Origin: Warburgia ugandensis
Taxonomy: Eukaryota > Streptophyta > Magnoliopsida > Canellales > Canellaceae
Assembly (NCBI GenBank): GCA_035236585.1
Contig: CP141132.1
Location: 43,961,880-44,025,879 of the forward strand
Length of the DNA: 64,000 nucleotides
Direction: 5' to 3'
The first letter of the stretch is position 1. Each line of letters starts with the position of its first letter. The notes beneath the pieces are model-generated. The model had not been told where the DNA came from. It searched no databases and saw nothing but the letters and a program-made list of their open reading frames with translations. A program made the translations under genes and the position numbers. Below are positions 33,126 to 43,217 of the stretch, one piece after another.

Positions 33126-35952
33126 CTACAGATAGTCAGTCAACCATTAATCCTAACAGAAACACAAAAGTATTAGTAAAGTTTCAAAAACTATATTACA
33201 GTGGAGCCATTTAATGTTAACAAGGTGGATAAAATATTATGCCAAAATAAAAGGAACGGTAGCAATCAGTAATAGGAATGGGAAGAGGCAGGTAGGGGCA
33301 AATTGTTGGGCGTCCCTGCCCTGACCTTAATGCATTTCATCCTACCCCCCATCTCGACCCTAACCAACTCAAAAACTTTCTACATCTAATCGGGTTCAGC
33401 TCAAAATTTCCTGCTCCTATTCCTTGCCAATAGTGTCCTTTCAGGTTGGGTACCAAGAAAACCCAAGCCATACAAACAACAATGAATAAGTTTTGGTAAA
33501 GCTTGCTCATAAAAACATATCATAGAGAATGAAAAGGATGCACATCAAAGATCTACAACTTCCCTCATCACTGAATGTCGTGTAAGGATGCCAACCAGTT
33601 GGGTTGGGGCAAATTTTTTGTCCCCCTGCCCCAACCCTAACCTACCTCAAAGGTTTTCTTCTAAACTTATTGTCGGAATTTGTAACACTCATGATATAGT
33701 TGGTTCATTTTGGATCCAGCTCGAAGACTGTTGAACTATAAGTTTGATTGGGAACATTTAGTTGTGAGTTAGAACCAATCGGTGCATTCTACAACTGTAT
33801 AGATGAGATCACTATGGTGTTGCTGTCTTCAGCAACCACATGACAAATAGTATTGAGTTATTCATTATTTGTACTTGCACTGAAAGGAAATTGCACATCT
33901 TTGTAAGCTCTTCCAAGATATTCTTCACCATCATCAGGACAATAGAACCTCAAGACAGGTAGAGAAGTACTGAGATGTTAAACCATGTGTCTTCAGCATG
34001 ATCTTATAGACAGGATTAGGATTAAAAGGAAGATGGTGAATACTCAAGTTTCAGTCAGTTCTGGAATATGAGTATTGAATTATACAACTTATAGGATATC
34101 ACATCTACTTTTATGAACTTGAAATGGAGATAAAGGATGGTGAAGCATCCACTCTGATCTATATCGTGCTGGTGCTCAGGGCTTACAACATGCAAAATGC
34201 ATGATACTTATGCTACAGTAGAAAGGCAAGAAAGCATAATTGTGTGATTCATATAGATAAAGAATTGTCCTTTTTTTCTTTTTCTTGTTTTTGGTAAACA
34301 TGATTTATCCTTTTCAGTTCAATTGGATAGAAATATGTCAGCTAATTGTTCATAACTTCTTGTATTATTTGGATTTTACTGAATGGAGTCTAGATGAGGA
34401 CTTGCCTTTTATGTGTATTTAAATAAGATGATCCAAGCTCATTTTGATGCAGACACTGAACATTTTCAAGTACCACCTACAGAATATATGAATTGAAGTG
34501 CTCCTAATCAAACCAAGTTTTGGGTTCATGTCCAACATCAATATGATTTAGAATTTTAACAACATTCCAGATATGAAAATTAACTCCCAGGAGACCTCAA
34601 CTGACACCTTTTCACATCTCCTTAATGGCCACAGCTTAGATGTTTTTAACTCCTTTAAAACCCACATCCTCTAAACATGTTATCATTGCTGCTACAGCCC
34701 TTTCCCTCTTTCAATTGGTTCTCGACCTGACACAACAAGGTGTTCCCCCACAATTTACCTCTCTCATTCTCTCACATACAGGGATAGGGTTTTTTCTATG
34801 GATAGCTCTATTTCAACATTTCTTGCATGCATAATAAGAAAGCAACACACCACCACCTCAAGAAAGCCGTGTATCTTTTGTTTGCAGAGCTCTATTTATG
34901 TGATTTTTATTTTCTGTGTCTTTTCTTCCTCATCAGTTGCTTTTGATAGAGAAACAATAGGCAAAATGGTAGCTTTCTTTTTCTCCATTAGTAGTTATAG
35001 AGGAAACAGCATCGGCTCGTCCCTTGCTTTTTGTTACCCCTAAGAAGCTGTATTCCTGCTTTGGACAATGAATTATGCCCCAAGTCGCTTTCCAACCAAA
35101 ACAGCTGTTGATCACATGCAAAAGAAAAACCTTTCTGCATGTGTGTTCTGATGGACAAAAGGAATACAATCCATGCAGGAATGCATGATAGAACTGAAGC
35201 CGAAATACACCCAACTCTGCCTCCTAATCCCACTTCTCATGGCTGTGACTCATCTCTATCTTGCTTTTGATTGCAAGCATGCATGCCTTTTCACTAGCTG
35301 TCCAAAATAGAACCCATCAAAGAAGATTGATAATAATTGCACAAAAAGGGAACAGTAACAGAATTATATTAACTCAATATTTTGGGTCAGGACATTCAAT
35401 TTGGGTTTTTAGCCTAACGTCTGAAGCTATGAGAGTTCAGTAGATCTTCTAAGCATGATGCTGTTTAAGTAAGACTTGCAGTGAAGTTTCATGCATTGGT
35501 TATATTTGCTAATAAGACAATACAACAAATGAACACATTGCTGAAAAACTTTCTTGCAAATGCTCATGCATGGAATATGTTAAGAGCACATCTGGACTGT
35601 CTTACACATGATACATCAGAAATTTCATAAAAGTGAAGCAGAAACAACAAGCTTGTCATTACAAAAAAACAGATATATCTGAGATTTAGTATTAATATTG
35701 AAAAGCAAAGGGAAGAAGGGGAGCCTTGGCGCAACGGTAAAAGTTGTCGTCATGTGACCTTGAGGTCACGGGTTCAAGGCATGGAATCAGCCTCTTGCAA
35801 AAATCCAAGGTAAGGCTGCCTACTTTAGGCCATTGTGGCCCGCCCCCTTCCCCGGACCCCGCATAGGCGGGAGCTTCATGCACCGGGGCTGCCCTTTTTT
35901 TTTTATTATTGAAAAGCAAAGGGAATAGTGCAGAGAAGGAATAAAAAATTAC
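33126..35952 (-). other. intron 2 of the glycosyltransferase pseudogene
   Basis: About 2.8 kb. Contains one SINE (35715-35907) close to its donor. Two related G/C-rich blocks at 33285-33430 and 33590-33660 ('ggggcaaatt...ccctgcc') resemble the ends of hAT-type MITEs, but no clean ends are seen. Open frames at 34640-35443 overlap on both strands without a domain. Confidence 0.55.
35715..35907 (+). mobile_element. Au SINE, copy 3 (best preserved)
   Basis: Begins GAAGGGGAGCCTTGGCGC, with B box GGTTCAAGGC, the CCCTTCCCCGGACCCCGC core and a T-rich 3' end. An exact 18-bp target duplication (35697-35714 and 35908-35925) marks it as the youngest of the five copies. It lies about 45 bp inside intron 2. 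Confidence 0.95.
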
Positions 35953-36881
35953 CTGGGCATTTATTACATAAGCATCTGCTGCCACATAGAGTGAGGCAAC
36001 ACGTGTAGTTGCTGGAGTCCACAACACTAACTTTGAGAGGGCAGAGTGTTGAGATGAGCCTGAGTATTCCCTTGATATAGGGCACATAATTACTCTTGGA
36101 TCCAATGGAAACAATTAAAACTCTAAGCATCTGCCCTGGACTTTCTTCATTCCCTGACAACATTCTCCGTATCTTATTAGTATGTATTGCTACTGGTTAG
36201 AGCATCCAGTTTCGTGGAGGAATGGGGATCAGCTAACCTTGAAATTTTCCTTTTAGGATCACTTAGAATAAAATAGGAATCATTAGCCAGGTGGAATCTA
36301 TCAGCTAATCTACTATTGCGGTTAATTTTTAGAAATAGAGACCTTGAGTGCTTCTTGCCTTCCATGTTAGACTGTTTCTGGCTAACAGTTACATTTGCCA
36401 TATTTTTCTTTTTCATAGAACCATAGCTTGTGTAATTTTCTGGAGAAGTTACTTGTTCAACTGTGAGGAGAGCTGATTCAAGAAGCAACATTTGGCCTTG
36501 GGTTGATACTGCTTAGAGACATTACAAGCATATGGTTATCAATTAATCCTATCTCTTCTCTGACTACATCTCACAACAGATTCCTTTTCTCTACTATCCT
36601 ATCAACACTGAATGAGGGAGAGTTCAGGGAACAAGGAAAGCCTGCAACAATTGCAAGTTCATCACTAACAGAGAGGGGTACTAGCAGAAGCTTGGAATTC
36701 AACTGAATGTGTTCTTCTTGACACCAGGCAAGCCACTGCTTTGACTGTGAGCTGGACAAGAATATCAACATTTTCATTCAATTAAGCATGTGTCTTGGTC
36801 GGTCAAAGTACTCCCGTCGATTCTCCATGATCCACAAAGCGATTTGATTAGATCCAGCAAGGAAATGTGAAAGATATTGGT
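35953..36881 (-). pseudogene. glycosyltransferase pseudogene, coding block 2
   Basis: The acceptor TTGCTTCAG is followed by codons for DQYLSHFLAGSNQIALWI and MENRREYFDRPR (the first G of Asp comes from block 1, so the phase fits). Then come SKQWLAWCQEEHIQL, VPLSVSDELAIVAGFP, MLVMSLSSINP and LLLESALL, conserved in this family. Near the end SIGSKSNYVPYIKGIL and VLWTPATTRVASLYVAADAY surround the nucleotide-sugar binding region. Stops: TGA at 36778-36780 and 36571-36573, both in frame. The donor CAG|GTAATT at 35953/35952 is intact. Confidence 0.88.
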
Positions 36882-38300
36882 CTGAAGCAAAGAATTGAGT
36901 TTTCCAGTATAAGGTCAAGTGTAAAAGAAGTACAAACATTTCAAATAATTAATATCATTATTCAGAATGTCAGACAAAAGATATCAAATTTTGCTAAATC
37001 TGTTTTATTCCTATCTGAATACCACATCACAGCAATCGCATTAATGAGTTTGAACAAAATTTGTTTTATGTACACCAAAATACTGTAGTATCGACAGTCT
37101 GTCAGGTAACAAATTATCTGTCTTTTGGTTGAATTGCCTAGGAGGTCTTGAAGCTTCTAACAATCAGATGAAACTATGGTGTTAAATTGAAAATACAATT
37201 AATTTTGAAAGCAAAGGAACAGGCTGCAGAGAGCATAAGAAAAGTATAGACTACAGAGAGCACAAGAATCAAATGGTTTGGGAACGGTGATGTAATAATT
37301 TTAGTTTCAAGGCAAACAGATCCAGGAAAAATACAATGACCCAGGTCTGAACCCAGTATAAACAGTTATCTGATTAAAGTACATTATACAGCATAATTGG
37401 AAACACTGGCAGCTATACATGTCCTTGTCCAATAGGAAGCAACAACAAAGTTTTGATCATTGTGGTTGTGTGAAAGAAATAGTCCAAGAGGGCTACGCAG
37501 TTTATAAACTAACTGCCTGTAATGAATAGAACCTCCATGATGTTACCACGGATGAAGGAAACAGGAAACTAGAACTATGCACACAAGATTTAGTGACACA
37601 GGAAACAACTCTAATTTGGCAAAATTTCAGTCTTTCAGTATCAGGCCTATACACTCCAAGTAAAGTTAGCTGCCAAAAGTAGCCTTTAGTCTATGGTGTT
37701 TAACAAAGTCAGGTTTCTAGTTTTCTGTTTTACGCCATTGTCATCCCATCAATTTATTCCATCAGCTTACATCTGCAAGTACCTGACAATGGAATGGATA
37801 ATTTGAAGAGAACAAGCGTATCAACATTGAGGGGGCACTCAAAAACTAAGATCTTCAAGCACTTTAGCTATTCTACATCAGAAAAATGAATAAAATAAAT
37901 TTATGTAATATGGTAGGACAAATTAATCAGCTTCGTGCATTTGCAAATATATCAACATCAAGGAGCAATCCAAAAGTAATATTTATAAGCAATTTAACTA
38001 TTCTGCATCAGCTAAATGAATGAGTACATTTATATACCACATAAAACAAATTAATCAGCTTCATAAATTTAAAAAATTTAGACATCATAAAGCTTGTCAA
38101 AGGAAGGGGAGCCTTGGTGCAATGGTAGAGTTGTCGTCATGTGATCTTGAGGTCACAGGTTTGAGGCATGGAGAGAGCCTCTTGCAATGCAAGGTAAGGC
38201 TGCATACTATTGATCTTTTGTGGTCCACCCCATCCCCAGACCCCGCGTGGGAGCTTCGTGCATCAGGCTACCGTTTATGAAGCTTGCAAAAGATTATTAA
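36882..38300 (-). other. intron 1 of the glycosyltransferase pseudogene
   Basis: About 1.4 kb with a good acceptor but a damaged donor. Contains one SINE near its 5' side. Otherwise AT-rich sequence without recognisable features. Confidence 0.6.
38107..38275 (+). mobile_element. Au SINE, copy 4
   Basis: Begins GGGGAGCCTTGGTGCAATGG and lacks part of the 3' core. Flanks AAGCTTGTCAAAGGA and AAGCTTGCAAAAGAT (38090-38104, 38280-38294) are an imperfect target duplication. Confidence 0.88.
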
Positions 38301-39274
38301 CAATCTATGATGCACAGACTGCCGATCCTGCTATGATAAGATCTGCTTTCATGGCAGCCTTATAGCTGAGATCTGCCCTGTCCTTCAGCACTTTGATCCC
38401 TCTTCTAGAAAGCTCAGTCATCAGACCACCCATCTTACTAAGAACCACAACAGACACACTAGCCCCACAGCTCAAAAGTTCTGTTGCCAGTTCCATCATT
38501 GAAAGTGGGGCGCCTGTCATGGACAGCTCATGGAGTATCAATACAAATTTCCTAGACCATACAATGCGTGCAAGTACCCCATTCTGTCGAAGGTACCTGA
38601 TCGTTTCTCAGCACTCCATCTCAAAATGTGATCCTCTATCTTACCAAATGGACCAACTATCAACCCATAGGAAGTATTTCATCTAGGGATCTCCTCGTCA
38701 AAGTCACTGCTTTGTCTTTCAGCTATAGCTTTATGTTTTGATGCGAACGCTCCACAGTTGATCGTCCACTCCTTCTAGAAGCTACATTCTTATGCAATGA
38801 CGCTCGATTCTTCTTCCTTGCCAAACTCAGCTCCATAAACTTCTTCAAAGTCAAAGTTCCTTTGGTTCCTTTAACCAGATCCCCACTAGAAGAATCATTT
38901 CCCAATGACAAATTCATTCTTTTAGCTGCATCTGACTGCTGATTCAGGTCAGTACCAGAAATACCTGAACCAGTTTTACTCTGGTAACCAACAAACCCTT
39001 CCTTATAATCATTATGAGCCCATTTGGACTGAACAAAGAAACCTAGATAGGCCCAAAGAGTCATCACTATCAACCAAAATACCAAGTGATTCCCTCGAAT
39101 CCACTGAAAATGACCTAAATTAGCTCAAGCTTCTCGTTGTGGAGTTCGACTAGAATGCAGTCTCCTAAATGAAGGAGAACCTCTAGGAGTCGATCTCCCC
39201 GAAAAAGTGGATTTCAAGCTACCACTGGCACGTGAAGAAATCTGCCTCAGATCTCCGTTATTTGTTTCATCCAT
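38301..39274 (-). pseudogene. glycosyltransferase pseudogene, coding block 1
   Basis: The start codon at 39272-39274 begins MDETNNGDLRQISSRASGSL. A membrane segment follows (VFWLIVMTLWAYLGFFVQSK) and then a Lys/Arg/Ser-rich linker. The N-terminal domain begins with NTSYGLIVGPFG and RWSAEKRSGT (about 38680-38600), then LHELSMTGAPLSMMELATEL and LIIAGSAVCAS. Codon 50 is TGA where relatives have Arg. The last codons read TCA TAG ATT G; relatives have Trp in place of the stop. The expected GT donor after the final G reads TT. Confidence 0.87.
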
Positions 39275-39277
39275 AGT

Positions 39278-39641
39278 CTGAAAAATGTCCAAAGCTTAAG
39301 CAACAAAACTGTTTTCAATCTTTACCATCTGAACCTTCACTAAATCTGCACAATCAAATGAATGGAGAACAGCCGGCTATCATACAACAGCATCTCTCAG
39401 ACAAAGATGGAACACCAAAAAGCCCCCAAAAGATAATCAGAAAATGAATCCTTCAACTTCCGACAAGGTCATTACCAGCTTCTTGATGCTAAAACCTAGC
39501 ACGGCAAGAGAAAGACCGCACCACTACTAATTTCAAGTAAACAAGAAGTGCGAAACAGAGATTCTTTGAACCATATATCGCCAAGAACGCAAACTAATGC
39601 TATTCAGATTGTACTTGAAATGTGATTAAAGAAAAAATTAC
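39278..39641 (-). other. intron in the 5' untranslated region of the glycosyltransferase pseudogene
   Basis: The donor CCCG|GTAATT (exon end 39642) and the acceptor ATTTTTCAG|ACT lie three bases before the ATG at 39274, so a 5' UTR intron of 364 bp is likely. The leader exon extends upstream to about 40.08 kb and is CT-rich on the minus strand. The open frames at 39837-40108 fall within this leader or promoter and are not judged to be coding. Confidence 0.6.
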
Positions 39642-40153
39642 CGGGAATATAGTGAAATCCTCGGTTTTCTTGACTGCGTAGAAGCAGAGAAAGAAGATGT
39701 GGCACTCAAGATCACCAAGCAACTGGGCGGATCAATTCGAAATATCTGTTGGTTTACAGCTATCGATGCTGAACTCAGAAAAAGTGACATTGATCTTCCT
39801 CAGAGAGAGAGCTGAAAGCGAGTAGAACGCTTTCACCTAAGAATAGTTGCAGCCAGTTAGAGAGAGAGAGAGTAGCTTTGTACTTGTAGTACCTGCGGAG
39901 TGAAAAAGAGAGAACCTGGAAAGGTTTCTTTTCTTGTTTCCGTTGAAGTCCTTAAAAGTGGGCCCGATGATTGAGCGGTAGGACCACTGATTTGACAGAG
40001 TTTCGATTTGGAGTTCCCGTCGCCCGGCCATTTCTTCGCGGGGATCGTAGGTCTTAGGACACATCGAGGCGGAATTTGTGACACCTCAACCGCATTAGTT
40101 GATAACATAGTTTAAAGAAGTTTTTGCATTATAGAATTTTTTATAAAATAAAA

Positions 40154-40323
40154 GGGTAGCCCTAAAGCTCCCGCCTCTGTGGGGTTCGGAGAAGGGACGG
40201 ACCACAATGGCCTAAAGTACATAGCCTTACCTTGCATTTTGCAAGAGGCTGTGTTCCACACCTTGAATCGTGATCTCAAGGTCACACGACAACAATTTTT
40301 ATCGTTGCACCAAGGCTCCCCTT
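40154..40323 (-). mobile_element. Au SINE, copy 5
   Basis: The reverse complement begins GGGGAGCCTTGGTGCAACG and ends in the CTTTAGGGCTACCC tail. AGAATTTTTTATAAAAT (40133-40149) and AGAATTTTTATGAAAT (40325-40340) form the target duplication. It lies upstream of the leader of the glycosyltransferase pseudogene. Confidence 0.9.
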
Positions 40324-40340
40324 TAGAATTTTTATGAAAT

Positions 40341-42478
40341 ATAACTGCCAAAAGAAGTCATTATTGCACTTTGTAAGCATTTTATTCTTCTTCTTTAAGG
40401 GCTATCTCACACGCCAATAGGTCTTTATATAATATATATACCCTTTTCCATATATGGACACTCCCCCTTAATATACACTCTTGCCAAAAATATTCTCAGA
40501 ACACCCTCTTAACCCGCATCCACCCTATATTCTTTAAAGGGATGCAATGCACTAACTCAAACTCATGACCTACTTATGGGAAAGATGCCCCATCCTAACC
40601 ATAGGAATATATTTGCTTATGTGCCACATTTTAAGCTTGTAAGGGGAGAAAAAGGGAAACACTTTTGAGGCCATCCAATGGGTCACATGGGCACAATTGA
40701 ATTCGTCAATCTTATGAGCAATCAATCATGAGTCTGTTCCAAGGTTGCTCATATGTCTTGATTGAATGATTATAGACCTTTGTATTTCTTTTAGAATGAA
40801 CAATTATGAAGCAAACTACCTAGAAGCTATTATCCTAATCTACTTGAAATCTCCCCAACAAGTGAAAGTGCCACCTTGAACTTCCAACAAACATAATAGG
40901 AGAGGCACCTTACTATCTACAACTGCTTGCAATGACTTAAATATAGTTGGTCTCTTTTTCAATTTATAGTTAAACATAGATTTAACAAATTAAATAGAAA
41001 TTGCATCAATAATTACTCAAGTTCTCATATAGCATTTGTAAAATCTATTTATAAATAAAAAATAAAAAGATTGAATTCACATCCTACTACCTATTAACTC
41101 AACATTTTGTGTTGATGGTTAGTTCCTAATCCTAACTTTCTAACTATAGTTGATAATGTCACTTATTCATAGATTATAGTTAGTAATTAAAGTTGTTAAG
41201 CTCAAAAGCTATCAAAAGAGTAGAAGGAGTCGTCACCACCTTTTCTCATACATAGTGATAGTTTTTAATAGATCTAAGTAGTTCATCATGTTTGGAATGG
41301 CTTATATAGAGGAAATATAAAATTTGATGTACATCTATTACCCTATCTTTCTATGTAAAAAATCATAACCATTAATTTATTATAAAAGTTATAAAGTTAA
41401 AAAGAAGTTGTTAAGATTATCCATATTCATTGATTTCTTGGGGATTATCTAAGTTTCCTATGCCTAAAATGGTGAACGGTTTAGATCTTCCATGAAAAAG
41501 AGAAAAAGTAGTGTGGACTTTTTCCATGCTTTCAAGCACGGACTTCCACTTGGGCTCATCATCTAAAAGAGCTTGCATAGTAGAGCAATGGTGAAAGCTA
41601 TTTTCATCCAAAACTGCAAATGTTACATGTCTCAGTAAATGGAGGTTTAGTTTATATGGTAGTAGCACCTATTAAAGAAATAAGACATAGACATGGAGCT
41701 ATAAGGATATTTTTGGGCCTGATACTTTTGGTGATCCAAATTCTTTCTTATTGGCTACATCTTAGGAATGTGAATATAGATTTGGATATCGACTGAACCA
41801 CCCTATTTGATCGGATCCTAATAGAATCCAATCTTAGTTGGAGAATTCCTTGTCCACTTTTCTAGTGTCTTTTACCAAAGTTTATTAGAGGATAAACATA
41901 GGTTGATGTAGGAAATCTCACAAAACATGCCATGAGAGTGAAAGTTGAATACTTTTTTGGTTGATATACGATATGGCACTTATAAAACTACAACTTTCTT
42001 GCAACCTTTTTACTAGCAAGATGGTATGAATATAGTTTATAGTGTGTTACTATGAAAACCATAGTATCAAAATGTGGCGCAATGACTCGACCTGAGTCGG
42101 TGTGGTTTTCAACTTTCCGCATTTTGCATCGTAGAGTCGATGTGGTAGCTAAGCCATGATACCTTGATGAAAATGTACTACCTTGACTTTTACTTCAATA
42201 AATATATTAATTTGCTTGGTTATGTCAATGAAGTTGAGTTTGCTTAAGTGGGAATGTTATATGAAAGACTGAAAGACTTTGGTTTATAGTTCAAGACACC
42301 ACATAGTTGTTTTTAGCATTCCTTTTAGGAAAAACTTATATAGAATTGAATGCTTAAATTGATTTGCTAAGCATGATCACAAACATAGGAAATTGAATGA
42401 TTAGAATGAGTACCAAGGCATCCTAACTATATGTAGGAAAGGATGGTTAGGATGAGCTATCCTATGAACATGAGAACC

Positions 42479-42481
<3 letters not shown>
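40341..42481. other. intergenic stretch without recognised gene
   Basis: AT-rich. One minus-strand open frame of 83 codons (41417-41668) contains DDEPKWKSVLESMEKVH, faintly like the C-terminal domain associated with some NAM-like or transposon proteins, but it is too short to call. Part of this stretch may be the other end of the Athila-like LTR whose 3' part is at 50823-52515. Confidence 0.4.

Positions 42482-42547
<66 letters not shown>
42482..42547. repeat. (GA)n microsatellite
   Basis: About 33 uninterrupted GA units, likely length-variable. Confidence 0.97.
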
Positions 42548-42549
<2 letters not shown>

Positions 42550-43203
42550 ACCAATTAAGATGGGTGGTTAGGAGTGAGAGGTGATGAACTAGTGGGATGC
42601 TAGCACACATGAATGTAGTAGTGCTTGTAATAACCCCAATTTTTATGAATATAATTGAATTTTTAAAAATTAAAAGTTGAAATTTTAAAAGTGAAACTAG
42701 AACTATGAGTTCTAGGAAAATTTATTTTTATAAAAATAAAATCAAGACTTAAAACTTGGATATTTATAATGTACTCAAAAAAGCAATTAGAATGACTATA
42801 AGTACGTCAAATTCTGAGTCTGGATGAAAAATCCTTAATTTTCTCCATTTTTATGAATAAAAGGGTAAAATGGTAATTTTACTCATAACTGAGACCTAAG
42901 ACAACAATATTTAGAATGTACTTGGAAGTACAATTCCAATACCACTAAGTACACTCAATTCCGAGTTTGGGAGAATAAAACAGTTTTTTCTCCATAAAAG
43001 GGTAAAATGGTCCTTTCACACCTCCATGGGGCCAGCAAGGGGCCCACAAATGGATCCAATGGCCAGAAAACAAGTAATCATGAGTCAAACCACTACCACT
43101 TGCTAGTGGAGGGGGAGGTTGTAGTGGGAATCCAATGACAATTTAATAATAAAAAGAAATGAAACATAATAATTACATGTAATCATGAAAAAATTCAAAA
43201 ATT

Positions 43204-43217
43204 CCTATAAATAGCCC
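43204..43217 (+). promoter_or_regulatory. TATA box of the solo LTR
   Basis: CCTATAAATAGCCC, about 580 bp inside the LTR, the same relative place as the TATA boxes in the element B LTRs. Confidence 0.6.

Larger units (their letters stand above)
27825..39274 (-). pseudogene. family GT4-like glycosyltransferase pseudogene, split, minus strand
   Basis: Four coding blocks in order (39274-38301, 36881-35953, 33125-33069, 28066-27825) reproduce a plant protein family that I recognise as Arabidopsis At1g75420/At1g19710-like: a short N-terminal cytosolic tail, one membrane segment, a basic linker and a GT-B glycosyltransferase fold; donor and acceptor are not known to me. Introns remain, so it is not a processed copy. 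It is broken by in-frame stops at 39125-39127, 38305-38307, 36778-36780 and 36571-36573, frameshifts near 38590, 36510, 36050 and in the last block, and a lost splice donor at 38300. A functional paralogue elsewhere is likely. Confidence 0.87.

Noticed and set aside
35692-36114. 140-codon minus-strand frame as a separate gene
   Set aside because: Its first part is the end of coding block 2 of the glycosyltransferase pseudogene; the rest is intron and SINE sequence.
39837-40108. Two overlapping minus-strand frames as a small gene
   Set aside because: They lie in the leader or promoter of the pseudogene upstream of a 5' UTR intron and show no domain.
41417-41668. Possible NAM-associated or transposon protein fragment
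   Set aside because: Only one short segment (DDEPKWKSVLESMEKVH) is suggestive; too weak for a call.
42401-42610. Open frame with a Leu-Ser repeat
   Set aside because: Translation of the (GA)n microsatellite.
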